Source of the DNA: Exilispira sp964581895 | Lineage (GTDB): Bacteria > Spirochaetota > JAAYUW01 | Length of the DNA: 64,000 bases | Assembly: GCA_964581895.1 (NCBI GenBank) | Contig: CAZOPR010000001.1 | Location: 496,001 to 560,000, forward strand | Direction: 5' to 3' | Shown here: piece by piece, positions 1 to 9,447 of the stretch | Layout: every line of letters begins with the position of its first letter | Numbering within the stretch: position 1 is the first letter of the stretch | Position numbers and translations under genes: made by a program | Notes under the pieces: model-generated | The model's database searches: none | The model's input: the letters and a program-made list of their open reading frames with translations, nothing else | Told to the model about the DNA's origin: nothing

Positions 1-1611
1 GAATTCATCTCTTTTATAGGACCATCTGGCTGCGGAAAAACAACTTTGCTTAATATAATTGCTGGAATATTAAAGCCAGACTCAGGTATAATAATAAATT
101 CATATGATAAGATTTCCTATGTCTTTCAACAAGATTCTCTTCTTCCTTGGCTTAATGTTATGCAAAACATCATGTTACCTGTTGAAATTAAGAATAAAAA
201 AATTTTGCCAGAAGATAGATTTAAAGCATTAAATATCTTAAATGAAGTTGGCTTAAAAGATGTTGAATATCTTTATCCTTCAGAACTTTCTGGGGGGATG
301 AAAAAAAGAGTCGAAATAGTAAGAGCCTTAATAACAGAGCCAAAACTACTGATTTTGGATGAACCTTTCTCTTCACTGGATATTTTAACAAGAGAAAAAC
401 TAAATGTTCTTCTTAAAAATATCTGTTTTTCAAGAAATCTATCTGTTGTTCTTGTAACACATTCAATAGAAGAGGCATGTTTTTTATCCAATAGGATTTA
501 TCTTCTTTCAGATAAACCATCACAAATTATGCAAGTTTTTGATAATATAAAAATCAAAAAAAAGGTTGATTATTTTATTTTAGATGAAAAGGAAGAGGAA
601 ACTGAAAATAAAATACGAAATATGATTTCAAAGATATGGGAAAAAGAGTATGATGAAGAAATTGTCATAAAAAAAATTAAAAAGATTAGCAAAAAGAATC
701 AGTTGAATGAGAAGATTAAAAATCTTGATACTCAAGTTAAGAATAGTTTTGAAAAAAACTTAGAGAATATACTTGGTAATATAAAAAAAGGTAAAAGAAA
801 AGAAAAAAAGAAGTTAAAAACCTATGAGAATGAATTTTATATAAAGGATAAAAGCAAAGAGAAAAGTTTTATTTTTAATTTATTAATACCATTTGAAATT
901 ATTTTTATTCTATTCTTCCTTGAGTTTTTAAAGAAAAAATTAAATATTTCTGACTTTTTTTTACCAGCACCATCATCTTTATTTTTAAGATTTATTAAAA
1001 CTTTAAAAAGTGGAATAATCTTCCCACATTTGATTCAAACAATAATAGAATCTATGTCTGGTTTTTTGCTTGCTTTTATTTTTTCTATAATATCTGGTTA
1101 TCTTTTAAGTAGAAGTAAAGTTATCTATCAACTTATCATGCCATATCTTATTTCTTTTAATGCAATACCATCAATAGCTCTTGTTCCTTTTTTAATTTTA
1201 TGGTTTGGTTTTTCTATTATCCCAAAAATTATAATATCTATTATTGTAATCTTTTTCCCTATGCTTATAAACAATATAACTGCTTTTACTAATATTCAAA
1301 AACAATATGGTGGTTTGATGCTATTTTATAAACCTGATTTTAAGGAAAGATTTTTAAGATTTGAATTTCCAGGTTCACTATTGTACATTTTTGCCGGAGT
1401 CAAAGTATCTATTACTCTTTCTATTATTGGTGCTGTTGTCGGAGAATTTCAGGCTGGTTCTGTTGGTCTTGGTTCCTTAATCCTTATAGCTAAAGCCAAT
1501 TTTGATACCGAGCTTATGTTTGTTGGATTGATATGGCTTATAACTTTGGGTTTATTGTACTTCTGGTTGGCAACATTTATTTATAAGCTAATAACAAAAA
1601 GAAAAAGTTAA
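1..1611 (+). CDS. ABC transporter ATPase-permease fusion, NitT/TauT/thiamine-precursor type (5' partial)
   Basis: The reading frame is open from base 1, so the true start lies upstream of the window. Visible in order: Walker A GPSGCGKTT (bases 19-45), Q-loop FQQDSLLPW, signature LSGGMKKR (about 284-307), Walker B LLILDEP (about 343-366) and H-loop VTHSIEEA. A lysine/glutamate-rich linker follows (about 550-850). Then comes a hydrophobic permease domain with the binding-protein-dependent coupling segment near bases 1440-1485 (EFQAGSVGLG). ATPase and permease of SsuB/SsuC-type importers are usually separate proteins, so this is a fusion. The next gene encodes an NMT1-type binding protein, so the pair makes a complete importer, probably for a thiamine- or riboflavin-related ligand. 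Ligand is inferred from the binding protein only. Confidence 0.88.
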   Translation, partial: EFISFIGPSGCGKTTLLNIIAGILKPDSGIIINSYDKISYVFQQDSLLPWLNVMQNIMLPVEIKNKKILPEDRFKALNILNEVGLKDVEYLYPSELSGGMKKRVEIVRALITEPKLLILDEPFSSLDILTREKLNVLLKNICFSRNLSVVLVTHSIEEACFLSNRIYLLSDKPSQIMQVFDNIKIKKKVDYFILDEKEEETENKIRNMISKIWEKEYDEEIVIKKIKKISKKNQLNEKIKNLDTQVKNSFEKNLENILGNIKKGKRKEKKKLKTYENEFYIKDKSKEKSFIFNLLIPFEIIFILFFLEFLKKKLNISDFFLPAPSSLFLRFIKTLKSGIIFPHLIQTIIESMSGFLLAFIFSIISGYLLSRSKVIYQLIMPYLISFNAIPSIALVPFLILWFGFSIIPKIIISIIVIFFPMLINNITAFTNIQKQYGGLMLFYKPDFKERFLRFEFPGSLLYIFAGVKVSITLSIIGAVVGEFQAGSVGLGSLILIAKANFDTELMFVGLIWLITLGLLYFWLATFIYKLITKRKS

Positions 1612-1646
1612 AGTCTAATAAATTTTTAATTTTTTAGGAGGATAGG

Positions 1647-2648
1647 ATGTCTTTAGTTAAGATTAAAAAAAGTTTACTTATTAATCTCTCAAATTTCAAG
1701 CTTGCTTTTATTCTTTTTCTAATTTTATTATTTTTATTTACTAATCAGATTGGATTTTCACAAAATTTACATCAAATGACAATGCTTATAGGTTATATAC
1801 CTCATGTTCAATTTGCACCTTTATATGTTGGAATTGAAAAAAAGATTTTTGAAAAATATGGAATAAAACTAAATATTGATTATGGATTTGGAAGAGATAT
1901 TTTTGGACTTTTAATGGCAGAAAAAGCCGATTTTGCTCTTACGGATGCAGATGAATTAATAATATCTGCTGAAAAGAAGATGGGATTAAAGGCTTTTTAC
2001 CAATATTATCAAGACTTCCCAATATCAATTGTAAAATTAGGAAAAGATGAAGATCCTAAAAGTTTGATCGGCAAAAAATTAGGTCTTCCAGATTTTTATG
2101 GAACTAATTATATTGGAACATTACTTTTCTTAAATAAATATCAGCTTTTAAATAAAGTTGAAATAGTCAAAATAGGTTATACTCAAATCCAATCTTTGGT
2201 ATCCAAAAAAGTTGATGCAGTTGCTTGTTATATCAACAATGAACCTATTCAATTACGAAATAATGGTTACAATATAACCGAATGGAAAATTAAAGATTTT
2301 TCTGATATGGTTGGAGGAGCATTTATTTCATCTGAAAATCATCTTAAAAAAGATAGTGAATATTTTGTCAATTTCATAAAAGCTTTAAATGAATCGATTT
2401 TATATGCATATAATAATAAAAATGAAACTCTTGATATTGCATATAAAACGATTGACACGTTGAATCCAGATCAGAAAAAATTCTGGTTAGATGTATTAAA
2501 TGCAACTTTTGAATTAATACTTGGTAAAAATAGCAATATCGGAATCTTGCCTGTAGAAAAATATCAAACAACAATTGAAGTTTTATTTAATTTAAATTTT
2601 ATCAAAACTAAGATAAAGACCCAAGAAATACTTCATTTTTTCCAATAA
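1647..2648 (+). CDS. ABC transporter substrate-binding protein, NMT1/THI5-like
   Basis: Protein of 333 residues with a long N-terminal hydrophobic segment (about 18-38) ending before FSQN, read as a signal peptide. No lipobox cysteine is seen, so it is probably free in the periplasm or membrane-anchored. The mature start LIGYIPHVQFAPLYVG is the typical opening of NMT1/ThiY/RibY binding proteins for pyrimidine or flavin precursors and related small ligands. A strong AGGAGG site lies just upstream of the ATG, 35 bases after the fused ATPase-permease, so one operon. Whether it binds a thiamine precursor, riboflavin or something else cannot be told from sequence alone. Confidence 0.85.
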   Translation: MSLVKIKKSLLINLSNFKLAFILFLILLFLFTNQIGFSQNLHQMTMLIGYIPHVQFAPLYVGIEKKIFEKYGIKLNIDYGFGRDIFGLLMAEKADFALTDADELIISAEKKMGLKAFYQYYQDFPISIVKLGKDEDPKSLIGKKLGLPDFYGTNYIGTLLFLNKYQLLNKVEIVKIGYTQIQSLVSKKVDAVACYINNEPIQLRNNGYNITEWKIKDFSDMVGGAFISSENHLKKDSEYFVNFIKALNESILYAYNNKNETLDIAYKTIDTLNPDQKKFWLDVLNATFELILGKNSNIGILPVEKYQTTIEVLFNLNFIKTKIKTQEILHFFQ

Positions 2649-2726
2649 TTATTAAATTTTTATTGAATTTTATTTATTAGAATTTAGAAATTAAATGTCT
2701 TAATTTTTAATGAAGGTCAATACACA

Positions 2727-3311
2727 ATGTATGTTAGAGATTTTGAAAGTTATAAAAGCAAAAGAAATACCCCTTTATTAATCTGGCTATTATCTCAGTA
2801 TCTAATTTTTTCTATATTATTAGCAATAATCTTTACTATTGCTTCCCCTATGAAAATCACAGATAAAATAACCGAACTTAACAAAAATTCCTTTTATTTT
2901 GTTCAGACCAACCTTTTTTTTATAAATCTAGAATTGACAAGAGGGGATTATATTATTGTAAACCTGAATAAAACCAATACTCAAAAGATATTTTTTTCTC
3001 AGTTGATAAAAATTTTATCATTTAATCTCATTAAAACCAATGAAGTTTATAATATTTATAAAATCCTTGGGGTTCCTTATGATATTATCTCAATAAAAGA
3101 TGGGGCTTTGTATATTAATAATGTGCAAAAATTGGTAAACATCTCCACTATTTTCAATAAAGATACCACTATCTATCTTGCAAAAGATGAATACTACTGC
3201 ATTTCAACAAGTAAAAATTCTTTAGATGATTCCTTGTTTATAGGGATAATAAATCAAGATTCAATATATGGTAAAGTCATTAAAAGTTTTAATTTATCAA
3301 TTAAAAAATGA
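2727..3311 (+). CDS. Signal peptidase I-like (S26) protein lacking catalytic residues
   Basis: Protein of 194 residues with one N-terminal membrane segment (about 18-40). The region from LTRGDYIIVN through ILGVPYDIISIKDGALYINN to KNSLDDSLFIGIINQDSIYGKVI follows the order of bacterial signal peptidase I boxes. The catalytic residues do not. Eight residues before GD, where the family has the nucleophile Ser of SMxP, there is Phe, and Leu replaces the Pro. The general-base Lys of the KRxxGxPGD box aligns with Tyr, with a Lys one residue later, and the GDN box reads STS. This looks like an inactive membrane-bound relative. The stop overlaps the start of hemW (ATGA), so the two are translationally coupled. 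Confidence 0.6.
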   Translation: MYVRDFESYKSKRNTPLLIWLLSQYLIFSILLAIIFTIASPMKITDKITELNKNSFYFVQTNLFFINLELTRGDYIIVNLNKTNTQKIFFSQLIKILSFNLIKTNEVYNIYKILGVPYDIISIKDGALYINNVQKLVNISTIFNKDTTIYLAKDEYYCISTSKNSLDDSLFIGIINQDSIYGKVIKSFNLSIKK

Positions 3312-4582
3312 AAGATACCATCTCCATTTATATTCATATTCCTTTTTGTTATAAAAAATGCGATTATTGCGATTTTTACTCTATCTCAAAATTATTTGCA
3401 GATAACCAGACTATTACAGACTATCTTGATTGTATAGTTAAAGAATTAGAATTTTACGCACCTTTTTTAAATAATAGCATTATAGAAACAATATATTTTG
3501 GTGGTGGGACTCCAAACTCAATAGATAATAGCATTTTAGAAAGTTTTTTAGAAAAGTTTTTTTTAAAGTTAAATCAAATAAAGAATAATGAAAATAAAAA
3601 GATAGAAGAAATTACAATAGAGATAAATCCTCAATTTATAAATAGAAATCAAATAATTTTATTAAAAAAATTTCCTATCAACAGAATTTCACTTGGAGTT
3701 CAATCATTATACGAAAAAGACTTAATTTTTCTTGGAAGAAATGCAGATGAGATTGAAACAAAAAAGGCAGTTGATCTAGTGCTATCAAATTTTGATAATG
3801 TCTCACTTGATTTTATTATAGGATTGCCTCAATTAAATATTAAAAATCAGTTAAAAAAGATATATGAATACATAAAAAAATATAATTCACTTCTTCATCT
3901 TTCATTTTACATATTAAATATTTCCGAAGGGACAAAATTATACAACAAATTATATAATTCAAATACTAGAAAAAACAAAAATTTGATAAATAAGATTGAG
4001 ATAAAAAGTGCAAAAGATTACTTATATCTATGTGAGCAAATGACAGAATTTGGTTTCGAACATTATGAAATATCAAATTTTGCCAAAGATAAGAAATACT
4101 CAAAGCATAATATAAGATATTGGAAGGGAAAACCTTATATAGGTCTTGGTGCAGCATCATATAGTTTCTTTTCAAATATAAGGTATTCAAATAGTTGCTT
4201 AAAAGATTATCTTTTAACCTGGCAAATTCATTCTATTAAAAATAAATTTGATATTGATACAGATTCAAAAATTTTTGATAATTCAAATGAATTTGTAAAA
4301 CTATTGTTAAATTCAATGAAAAATCTTAATCGCTGGTATGAAATTATAGATGAAACAAAAAAGATTAATGAATTTATAATGCTAAGACTTCGATTGATTG
4401 AAGGATTAGACCTTATAGAATTTAAAAACAATTTTGGTTTTGATTTATTAGATATTAAAAAAAAAGAAATTTCCTGTTTATTGGATAAAAATCAGATAAT
4501 ATTAAAAGATAATAGTCTTTTTATAGATGAAGAATCTCTTTTATTTTATAATTCTATAGTAACTTCTTTGATGTTTTCATAA
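3308..4582 (+). CDS. hemW: Radical SAM heme chaperone HemW-like protein
   Basis: Protein of 424 residues. Radical-SAM cysteines C14, C18 and C21 form CxxxCxxC followed by DF, the HemW form; true coproporphyrinogen dehydrogenases (HemN) have a fourth Cys there. Further family blocks are YFGGGTPN, EINPQ, RISLGVQSL, LDFIIGLPQ and GFEHYEISNFA, and the C-terminal part resembles the HemN C-terminal domain. HemW proteins bind heme and are thought to insert it into target proteins. No other heme gene is in the window, so the target is unknown. The ATG overlaps the preceding stop and no separate Shine-Dalgarno is visible. Confidence 0.85.
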   Translation: MKDTISIYIHIPFCYKKCDYCDFYSISKLFADNQTITDYLDCIVKELEFYAPFLNNSIIETIYFGGGTPNSIDNSILESFLEKFFLKLNQIKNNENKKIEEITIEINPQFINRNQIILLKKFPINRISLGVQSLYEKDLIFLGRNADEIETKKAVDLVLSNFDNVSLDFIIGLPQLNIKNQLKKIYEYIKKYNSLLHLSFYILNISEGTKLYNKLYNSNTRKNKNLINKIEIKSAKDYLYLCEQMTEFGFEHYEISNFAKDKKYSKHNIRYWKGKPYIGLGAASYSFFSNIRYSNSCLKDYLLTWQIHSIKNKFDIDTDSKIFDNSNEFVKLLLNSMKNLNRWYEIIDETKKINEFIMLRLRLIEGLDLIEFKNNFGFDLLDIKKKEISCLLDKNQIILKDNSLFIDEESLLFYNSIVTSLMFS

Positions 4583-4668
4583 ATATTTTCTTTTATTATT
4601 AAATCAACAAAAATTTTTATTTTAAGAGTGTTAAGAATTAAATACAAGATATTTAATGAAGTTTAAAC

Positions 4669-4696
4669 TTGACACAATTTTTAAATTTTCTATTAT
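4669..4696 (+). promoter_or_regulatory. Sigma-70-type promoter for cstA
   Basis: TTGACA at 4669-4674 and TATTAT at 4691-4696 are separated by 16 bases, 46 bases before the cstA start. The -35 is a perfect match. Not tested for activity. Confidence 0.55.
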
Positions 4697-4742
4697 TTTT
4701 ATGAAAAAGCGATTTCTTTTTCAATAATTTACAGGGGGTGTT

Positions 4743-6485
4743 ATGAACTCTATTGTTTTAGCTCTTATTGCTTTTGTAGGTTATATTATAGCCTACAATA
4801 CCTATGGAAAATGGTTGGGAAAAAAGCTTTTTGGGTTAAAAGATGATAATCCAGTACCTGCAAAAAGTTTTAATGATGGTGTTGATTATGTCCCAACAAA
4901 AAAGCATATATTATTAGGTCATCATTTTACTACCATTGCTGGTACAGGTCCAATTGTTGGGCCAGCTATTGGAGTTATTTGGGGATGGTTACCTGCATTT
5001 TTATGGGTATTTTTAGGACCTATTATTGCAGGTGGAGTTCAAGATTTTACTTCTCTGATTATTTCTTCAAGACATGGAGGGAAAACTATTGGTGAAATGA
5101 CCAGAGGTCTAGTATCCAATAGAGTAGGTATAATATTTCTCATTCTTATTCAATTTTTACTCTGGCTTGTTATTGCTGTATTTTCTATGATTATGGGTAT
5201 TTTATTTAACATGTATCCACAAAGTGTAATCTCTATATGGATGGAGATACCTATCGCTATATGGATAGGTTATATGGTTTATAAAAAAAATAAATCAGAT
5301 ACTTTATACTCAATTATTGGTTTAATTCTTCTTTATGCTTTTGCAGTATTAGGTATATTTGTTCCAGTATCTATTCCAGCAATTGGATCAATTTCTTCTA
5401 TAGTTATATGGATTGTTATACTTCTAATTTATTGTTACTTTGCATCAACTTTACCTGTTCAAACACTTTTGCAGCCTAGAGATTATATCAATGCTCATGA
5501 GCTTATTGTGCTAATGGCTGTTATATTCTTAGGTACTATAGTAGGGCACCCGAAAGTTGTAGCTCCAGCGATTCATCATGCTACTGGTTCACCTTCACTT
5601 TGGCCAATACTTTTTGTTACAATTGCCTGTGGTGCAATAAGTGGATTTCATAGCTTAGCATCATCTGGAACTACTGTAAAACAACTTGATAAAGAAACAG
5701 ATGCTCATTATATCGGATATGGTGGAATGCTTCTTGAAGGTGCTTTAGCAGTTTTAGTAATTATTGCTGTTACAGCAGGTTTAGGTATGTATGGAGCAGG
5801 TAAAGATGGTTACTTAAAATACTATGCTGAATACTCAACTACAGCAGGAGCTGGTCTTGCAGCTCAATTAAAAGCCATTGTTGAGGGTGCTGCAAATCTT
5901 ATGAAAGCTATTGGTATACCTTTGGAACTTGGAAGAACCTTAATGGCTATCTTTATTGTATCATTTGCTGGTACAACACTTGATTCTGCAGTAAGAATGC
6001 AAAGATTTGGACTTGAAGAGCTTACAAAAGGTAAAGATAATAAACCTGTTGGACCATTTAAAAATAGATATTTTACTACAGCAGTTGTTGTTTTACTCGC
6101 TTTTGCTCTTTGTATGATATCACCAGATGGAAAAGGTGCAATGAAACTATGGCCAGTATTTGGTGCATTAAATCAATTATTAGCAGGTTTAGCTTTACTT
6201 GTTGCAACAGTATATCTTGCAAAGAAGAAAAAAATAGTTCTTCCAACCTTAATACCAATGCTATTTATGTTAACAATTACAATATGGGCAAGTATTTTAA
6301 ATATGTTAAAATTTATTAAGCAAAAAAATTACTTGCTTTCAGGTATTACTATTATAACTTTAATAATTGCTATATGGATGATTATTGAAGCTGTTATCTC
6401 TATCATAGCTTCATTAAAGAAAAAAGAAGTATATGTTGAAGAATATTCAAAGGCAGCAGGTGGAGAATATACTCATATTGACTAA
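4743..6485 (+). CDS. cstA: Carbon starvation protein A family transporter
   Basis: Polytopic membrane protein of 580 residues, at the length of the shorter CstA class (the E. coli protein is about 700). Typical CstA blocks are present: an N-terminal membrane segment followed by NTYGKWLGKKLF, the HHFTTIAGTGPIVGPAIG region, GGVQDFTSL, LPVQTLLQPRDYIN, HSLASSGTT and AGTTLDSAVRMQR. The family imports peptides or pyruvate, often under nutrient limitation. It is a single-gene unit with its own promoter, an AGGGGGTG ribosome site and a downstream terminator. No LytS/LytT-type pyruvate sensor is adjacent. Confidence 0.93.
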   Translation: MNSIVLALIAFVGYIIAYNTYGKWLGKKLFGLKDDNPVPAKSFNDGVDYVPTKKHILLGHHFTTIAGTGPIVGPAIGVIWGWLPAFLWVFLGPIIAGGVQDFTSLIISSRHGGKTIGEMTRGLVSNRVGIIFLILIQFLLWLVIAVFSMIMGILFNMYPQSVISIWMEIPIAIWIGYMVYKKNKSDTLYSIIGLILLYAFAVLGIFVPVSIPAIGSISSIVIWIVILLIYCYFASTLPVQTLLQPRDYINAHELIVLMAVIFLGTIVGHPKVVAPAIHHATGSPSLWPILFVTIACGAISGFHSLASSGTTVKQLDKETDAHYIGYGGMLLEGALAVLVIIAVTAGLGMYGAGKDGYLKYYAEYSTTAGAGLAAQLKAIVEGAANLMKAIGIPLELGRTLMAIFIVSFAGTTLDSAVRMQRFGLEELTKGKDNKPVGPFKNRYFTTAVVVLLAFALCMISPDGKGAMKLWPVFGALNQLLAGLALLVATVYLAKKKKIVLPTLIPMLFMLTITIWASILNMLKFIKQKNYLLSGITIITLIIAIWMIIEAVISIIASLKKKEVYVEEYSKAAGGEYTHID

Positions 6486-6518
6486 TTTATTCCTATTTAA
6501 TCATTTTCTTTATTAGTT

Positions 6519-6551
6519 AAAAAGGCTATCTGTGACAGATAGCCTTTTTTA
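6519..6551 (+). terminator. Rho-independent terminator after cstA
   Basis: Stem GGCTATCT (6524-6531) pairs with AGATAGCC (6537-6544) around the loop GTGAC, flanked by an A-run before and a six-T run after. It works equally well as a mirror on the other strand, but only cstA ends here. Confidence 0.85.
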
Positions 6552-6634
6552 TTGGATAAGTAAAGTTAAACATATTAAAAATTTAAACTATTTTTTAATT
6601 TATATTTTTTTAGTTAAAAAAATAAAATAATTAC

Positions 6635-6664
6635 TTGACTAATATTGCTTAATTTATGTATATT
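6635..6664 (+). promoter_or_regulatory. Vegetative-type promoter of the grpE-dnaK-dnaJ operon
   Basis: TTGACT at 6635-6640 and TATATT at 6659-6664 with an 18-base spacer; TATTAT at 6661 is an alternative -10. The start codon is at 6700. No CIRCE inverted repeat (TTAGCACTC-N9-GAGTGCTAA) was found between the cstA terminator and grpE. Confidence 0.5.
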
Positions 6665-6699
6665 ATAGTTGAATATATTTATACAAAAAGAGGAGTTTC

Positions 6700-7446
6700 A
6701 TGTCAGATATAGACAAAATTGAAAATAATTCTAATACTTTATCAAATAATAATCTATCAAACAATCAGGTTAATGATAATGTAAATATTTCAAAAGAAGA
6801 ATTGAATGAACAGATTCAAGATAATGCTATTGAAGAACTTTTAATACTTAAGCAAACAATTGAGGAAAAGAATGAAATGATTGAAAAGCTTAAAAAAGAA
6901 AATGAAGAAACAAAAGATCTTCTGATAAGATTAAAAGCAGATTTTGAAAATTATAAAAAAAGAGTTAGAGAAGAACAAAAAGATATGGTTAAATTCTCAA
7001 ATCAAAAATTAATTTCTGATTTACTTCCTGTTCTTGATGATTTAGATAGAGCCATAGAATCTGTTTCTGATGAATTAAAAAACTCTACTTTTTTTGATGG
7101 CTTAAATATGGTCGTTAAATCTTTTCATAATATATTAGAAAAAAAATATTATCTTGAAAAGATAAAAGATGAAAAAGTTGTTTTTGATCCTCATTTTCAT
7201 GAAGCTTTATCCGTGGTTGAAGATAACAATACTGATGGAATGATAGTAGATAAAATCCTTCAACCTGGCTATAAAATTGATTCTAGAGTTTTAAGATCAG
7301 CAAAGGTTGTTGTTAGAAAGGGTTCTGATAAGGCTCAAAAAGAAGATAATACTAAAGATGATAATAAAGTAAAAGAAAGTAAAGAAAGTCTTATTGATGA
7401 AAAAAATTCATCCTCAGATGAAGAAATAGAAAATATTAATAAATAA
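6700..7446 (+). CDS. grpE: Nucleotide exchange factor GrpE
   Basis: Protein of 248 residues. An Asn/Glu-rich N-terminus leads into a coiled coil (about 45-90), then the GrpE core with RLKADFENYKKR, LLPVLDDLDRAI and FDPHFHEALSVVE, ending the beta domain at GYKIDSRVLRSAKVVVRKG. The last 40 residues are an acidic and basic low-complexity tail. GrpE releases ADP from DnaK in the cytoplasm. It is first in a grpE-dnaK-dnaJ operon with an AGGAG site. The usual repressor gene hrcA is not upstream. Confidence 0.95.
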   Translation: MSDIDKIENNSNTLSNNNLSNNQVNDNVNISKEELNEQIQDNAIEELLILKQTIEEKNEMIEKLKKENEETKDLLIRLKADFENYKKRVREEQKDMVKFSNQKLISDLLPVLDDLDRAIESVSDELKNSTFFDGLNMVVKSFHNILEKKYYLEKIKDEKVVFDPHFHEALSVVEDNNTDGMIVDKILQPGYKIDSRVLRSAKVVVRKGSDKAQKEDNTKDDNKVKESKESLIDEKNSSSDEEIENINK

Positions 7447-7485
7447 AAGTCAAAGATAAATATTAAAAAAAATAAGGAGTAAAAT

Positions 7486-9429
7486 ATGGGTAACAAAATC
7501 ATCGGAATTGATCTTGGGACTACTAATTCATGCGTAGCAATAATGGAAGGAGGAGAGCCAATAGTAATAATAAATGAACAAGGGATGAGAACCACTCCTT
7601 CAGTAGTTGGGTTTTTAGATAATGGCGAAATTCTTGTTGGGCAGCCAGCTAAAAACCAGATGATAACAAACCCTGAAAACACAATCTTTTCTATCAAAAG
7701 ATTTATGGGAAGAAAATATTCTGAAGTTACTTCTGAGCTTAAAACTGTTCCATATAAAGTAACAGAAGGCCCAAACGGTGATGTTAGAGTAGATATTAAA
7801 GGGAAGCTTTATTCGCCACCTGAAATTTCTGCAAAAGTTTTAATGAAGATGAAAAAAATTGCTGAAGATTATCTTGGTGAAGAAATAACAAGAGCAGTCA
7901 TTACTGTTCCTGCATATTTTAATGATTCTCAAAGACAGGCAACAAAAGATGCTGGAAGAATAGCTGGTCTTAATGTTGAAAGAATTATTAATGAACCTAC
8001 TGCTGCTGCTTTAGCTTATGGTCTTGACAAAAAGAAAAATGAAAAAATCGCTGTTTATGACCTTGGTGGTGGTACTTTCGATATTTCTATTCTTGAGATA
8101 GGTGATGGCGTATTTGAAGTAAAATCAACAAATGGTGATACTCATCTTGGTGGTGATGACTTTGACCAAAGAATTATGGAATGGTTAATGAGTGAATTTA
8201 AAAATGAAACAGGTATTGATTTACATAAAGATAAAATGGCTTTACAGAGACTTAAAGAAGCTTCTGAAAAGGCTAAAATAGAGCTTTCAATTTCTATGGA
8301 AGCAGAAATTAATCTTCCTTATATTACAGCAGATCAAAATGGTCCAAAACATCTTTCAAAAAAATTGACAAGGGCAAAGCTTGAACAACTCTGTGATGAT
8401 CTTTTTGAAAGAACCAGAGGACCTGTTCTTGCTGCCTTAAAAGATGCTGGACTTACTGCATCAGAAATAGATGAAGTTATTCTTGTTGGTGGTTCTACAA
8501 GAATTCCTAAAGTTCAACAGATAGTAAAAGAACTTTTTAACAAAGAACCTCATAAAGGGATAAATCCAGATGAAGTTGTTGCTGTAGGCGCAGCTATTCA
8601 AGGCGGTGTTTTAGGTGGTGAAGTTAAAGATATTTTATTGCTTGATGTTACTCCTTTGTCTTTAGGCATTGAAACATTAGGTGGAGTTTTTACAAAAATT
8701 ATTGAAAGAAATACAACTATACCTGCTAAAAAATCTCAAATCTTTTCAACGGCTGAAGATAATCAAACTGCTGTTACAATAAGGGTTTTCCAAGGCGAAA
8801 GGCCTATGGCCAAAGACAATAAATTCCTTGGGAATTTTGACCTTTTGGGTATACCACCAGCTCCAAGAGGAATTCCTCAGATAGAAGTTACTTTCGATAT
8901 TGATGCTAATGGTATTTTACATGTATCAGCAAAAGATCTTGCTACTGGAAAACAGCAACAGATTAGAATAGAAGCTAAATCTGGATTAACAGATACAGAA
9001 ATAGAAAAAATGATTAAAGAAGCGGAACTTCATAAAGAAGAAGATAGAAAGAAACAGGAACTGATAGAAGTTAAAAATGAAGCTGATTCAATGATATACT
9101 CCATTGAAAAAAGCTTAAAAGATTATGGCGACAAGATAAATGCCGATGAAAAGAGCAAAATTGAAGAAGCAATTAAAAATTTAAGAAGCAAAATGAATAC
9201 AGATAATATTGCTGAAATAAGAACTGCTCTAGAAGAGCTTAAAAAAGCAAGTTATTCTATGACAGAAAGGATATATCAGGAAGCATCAAAACAGGCAAAT
9301 GCTAATGCTCAATATCAAAATGCATCCTCACAGAGTCAGTCAAACTCAAATTCTGATTCAGGTAAAAAAGATGATTCTGTTGTTGATGCTGACTATGAAG
9401 TTGTTGATGATGACAAGAAAAATCAATAG
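7486..9429 (+). CDS. dnaK: Chaperone protein DnaK (Hsp70)
   Basis: Full-length Hsp70 of 647 residues. Nucleotide-binding motifs include GIDLGTTNSCV at the N-terminus, NEPTAAALAYGLDKK, VYDLGGGTFDISIL and LVGGSTRIPKVQ. The substrate-binding domain has the expected GIPPAPRGIPQIEVTFDID block. The tail is an Asn/Gln/Ser-rich linker ending in an acidic DADYEVVDDD end, as usual for bacterial DnaK. It works with GrpE (upstream) and DnaJ (19 bases downstream). An AAGGAG site supports this start. Confidence 0.98.
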   Translation: MGNKIIGIDLGTTNSCVAIMEGGEPIVIINEQGMRTTPSVVGFLDNGEILVGQPAKNQMITNPENTIFSIKRFMGRKYSEVTSELKTVPYKVTEGPNGDVRVDIKGKLYSPPEISAKVLMKMKKIAEDYLGEEITRAVITVPAYFNDSQRQATKDAGRIAGLNVERIINEPTAAALAYGLDKKKNEKIAVYDLGGGTFDISILEIGDGVFEVKSTNGDTHLGGDDFDQRIMEWLMSEFKNETGIDLHKDKMALQRLKEASEKAKIELSISMEAEINLPYITADQNGPKHLSKKLTRAKLEQLCDDLFERTRGPVLAALKDAGLTASEIDEVILVGGSTRIPKVQQIVKELFNKEPHKGINPDEVVAVGAAIQGGVLGGEVKDILLLDVTPLSLGIETLGGVFTKIIERNTTIPAKKSQIFSTAEDNQTAVTIRVFQGERPMAKDNKFLGNFDLLGIPPAPRGIPQIEVTFDIDANGILHVSAKDLATGKQQQIRIEAKSGLTDTEIEKMIKEAELHKEEDRKKQELIEVKNEADSMIYSIEKSLKDYGDKINADEKSKIEEAIKNLRSKMNTDNIAEIRTALEELKKASYSMTERIYQEASKQANANAQYQNASSQSQSNSNSDSGKKDDSVVDADYEVVDDDKKNQ

Positions 9430-9447
9430 TTTGTTTGGGATAATTAA

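Noticed and set aside
7335..7697. A 120-codon open frame on the minus strand across the grpE-dnaK junction
   Set aside because: It is antisense to two certain genes, has no ribosome site and no recognisable domain; long antisense frames are common here because stop codons are depleted by the coding strand.
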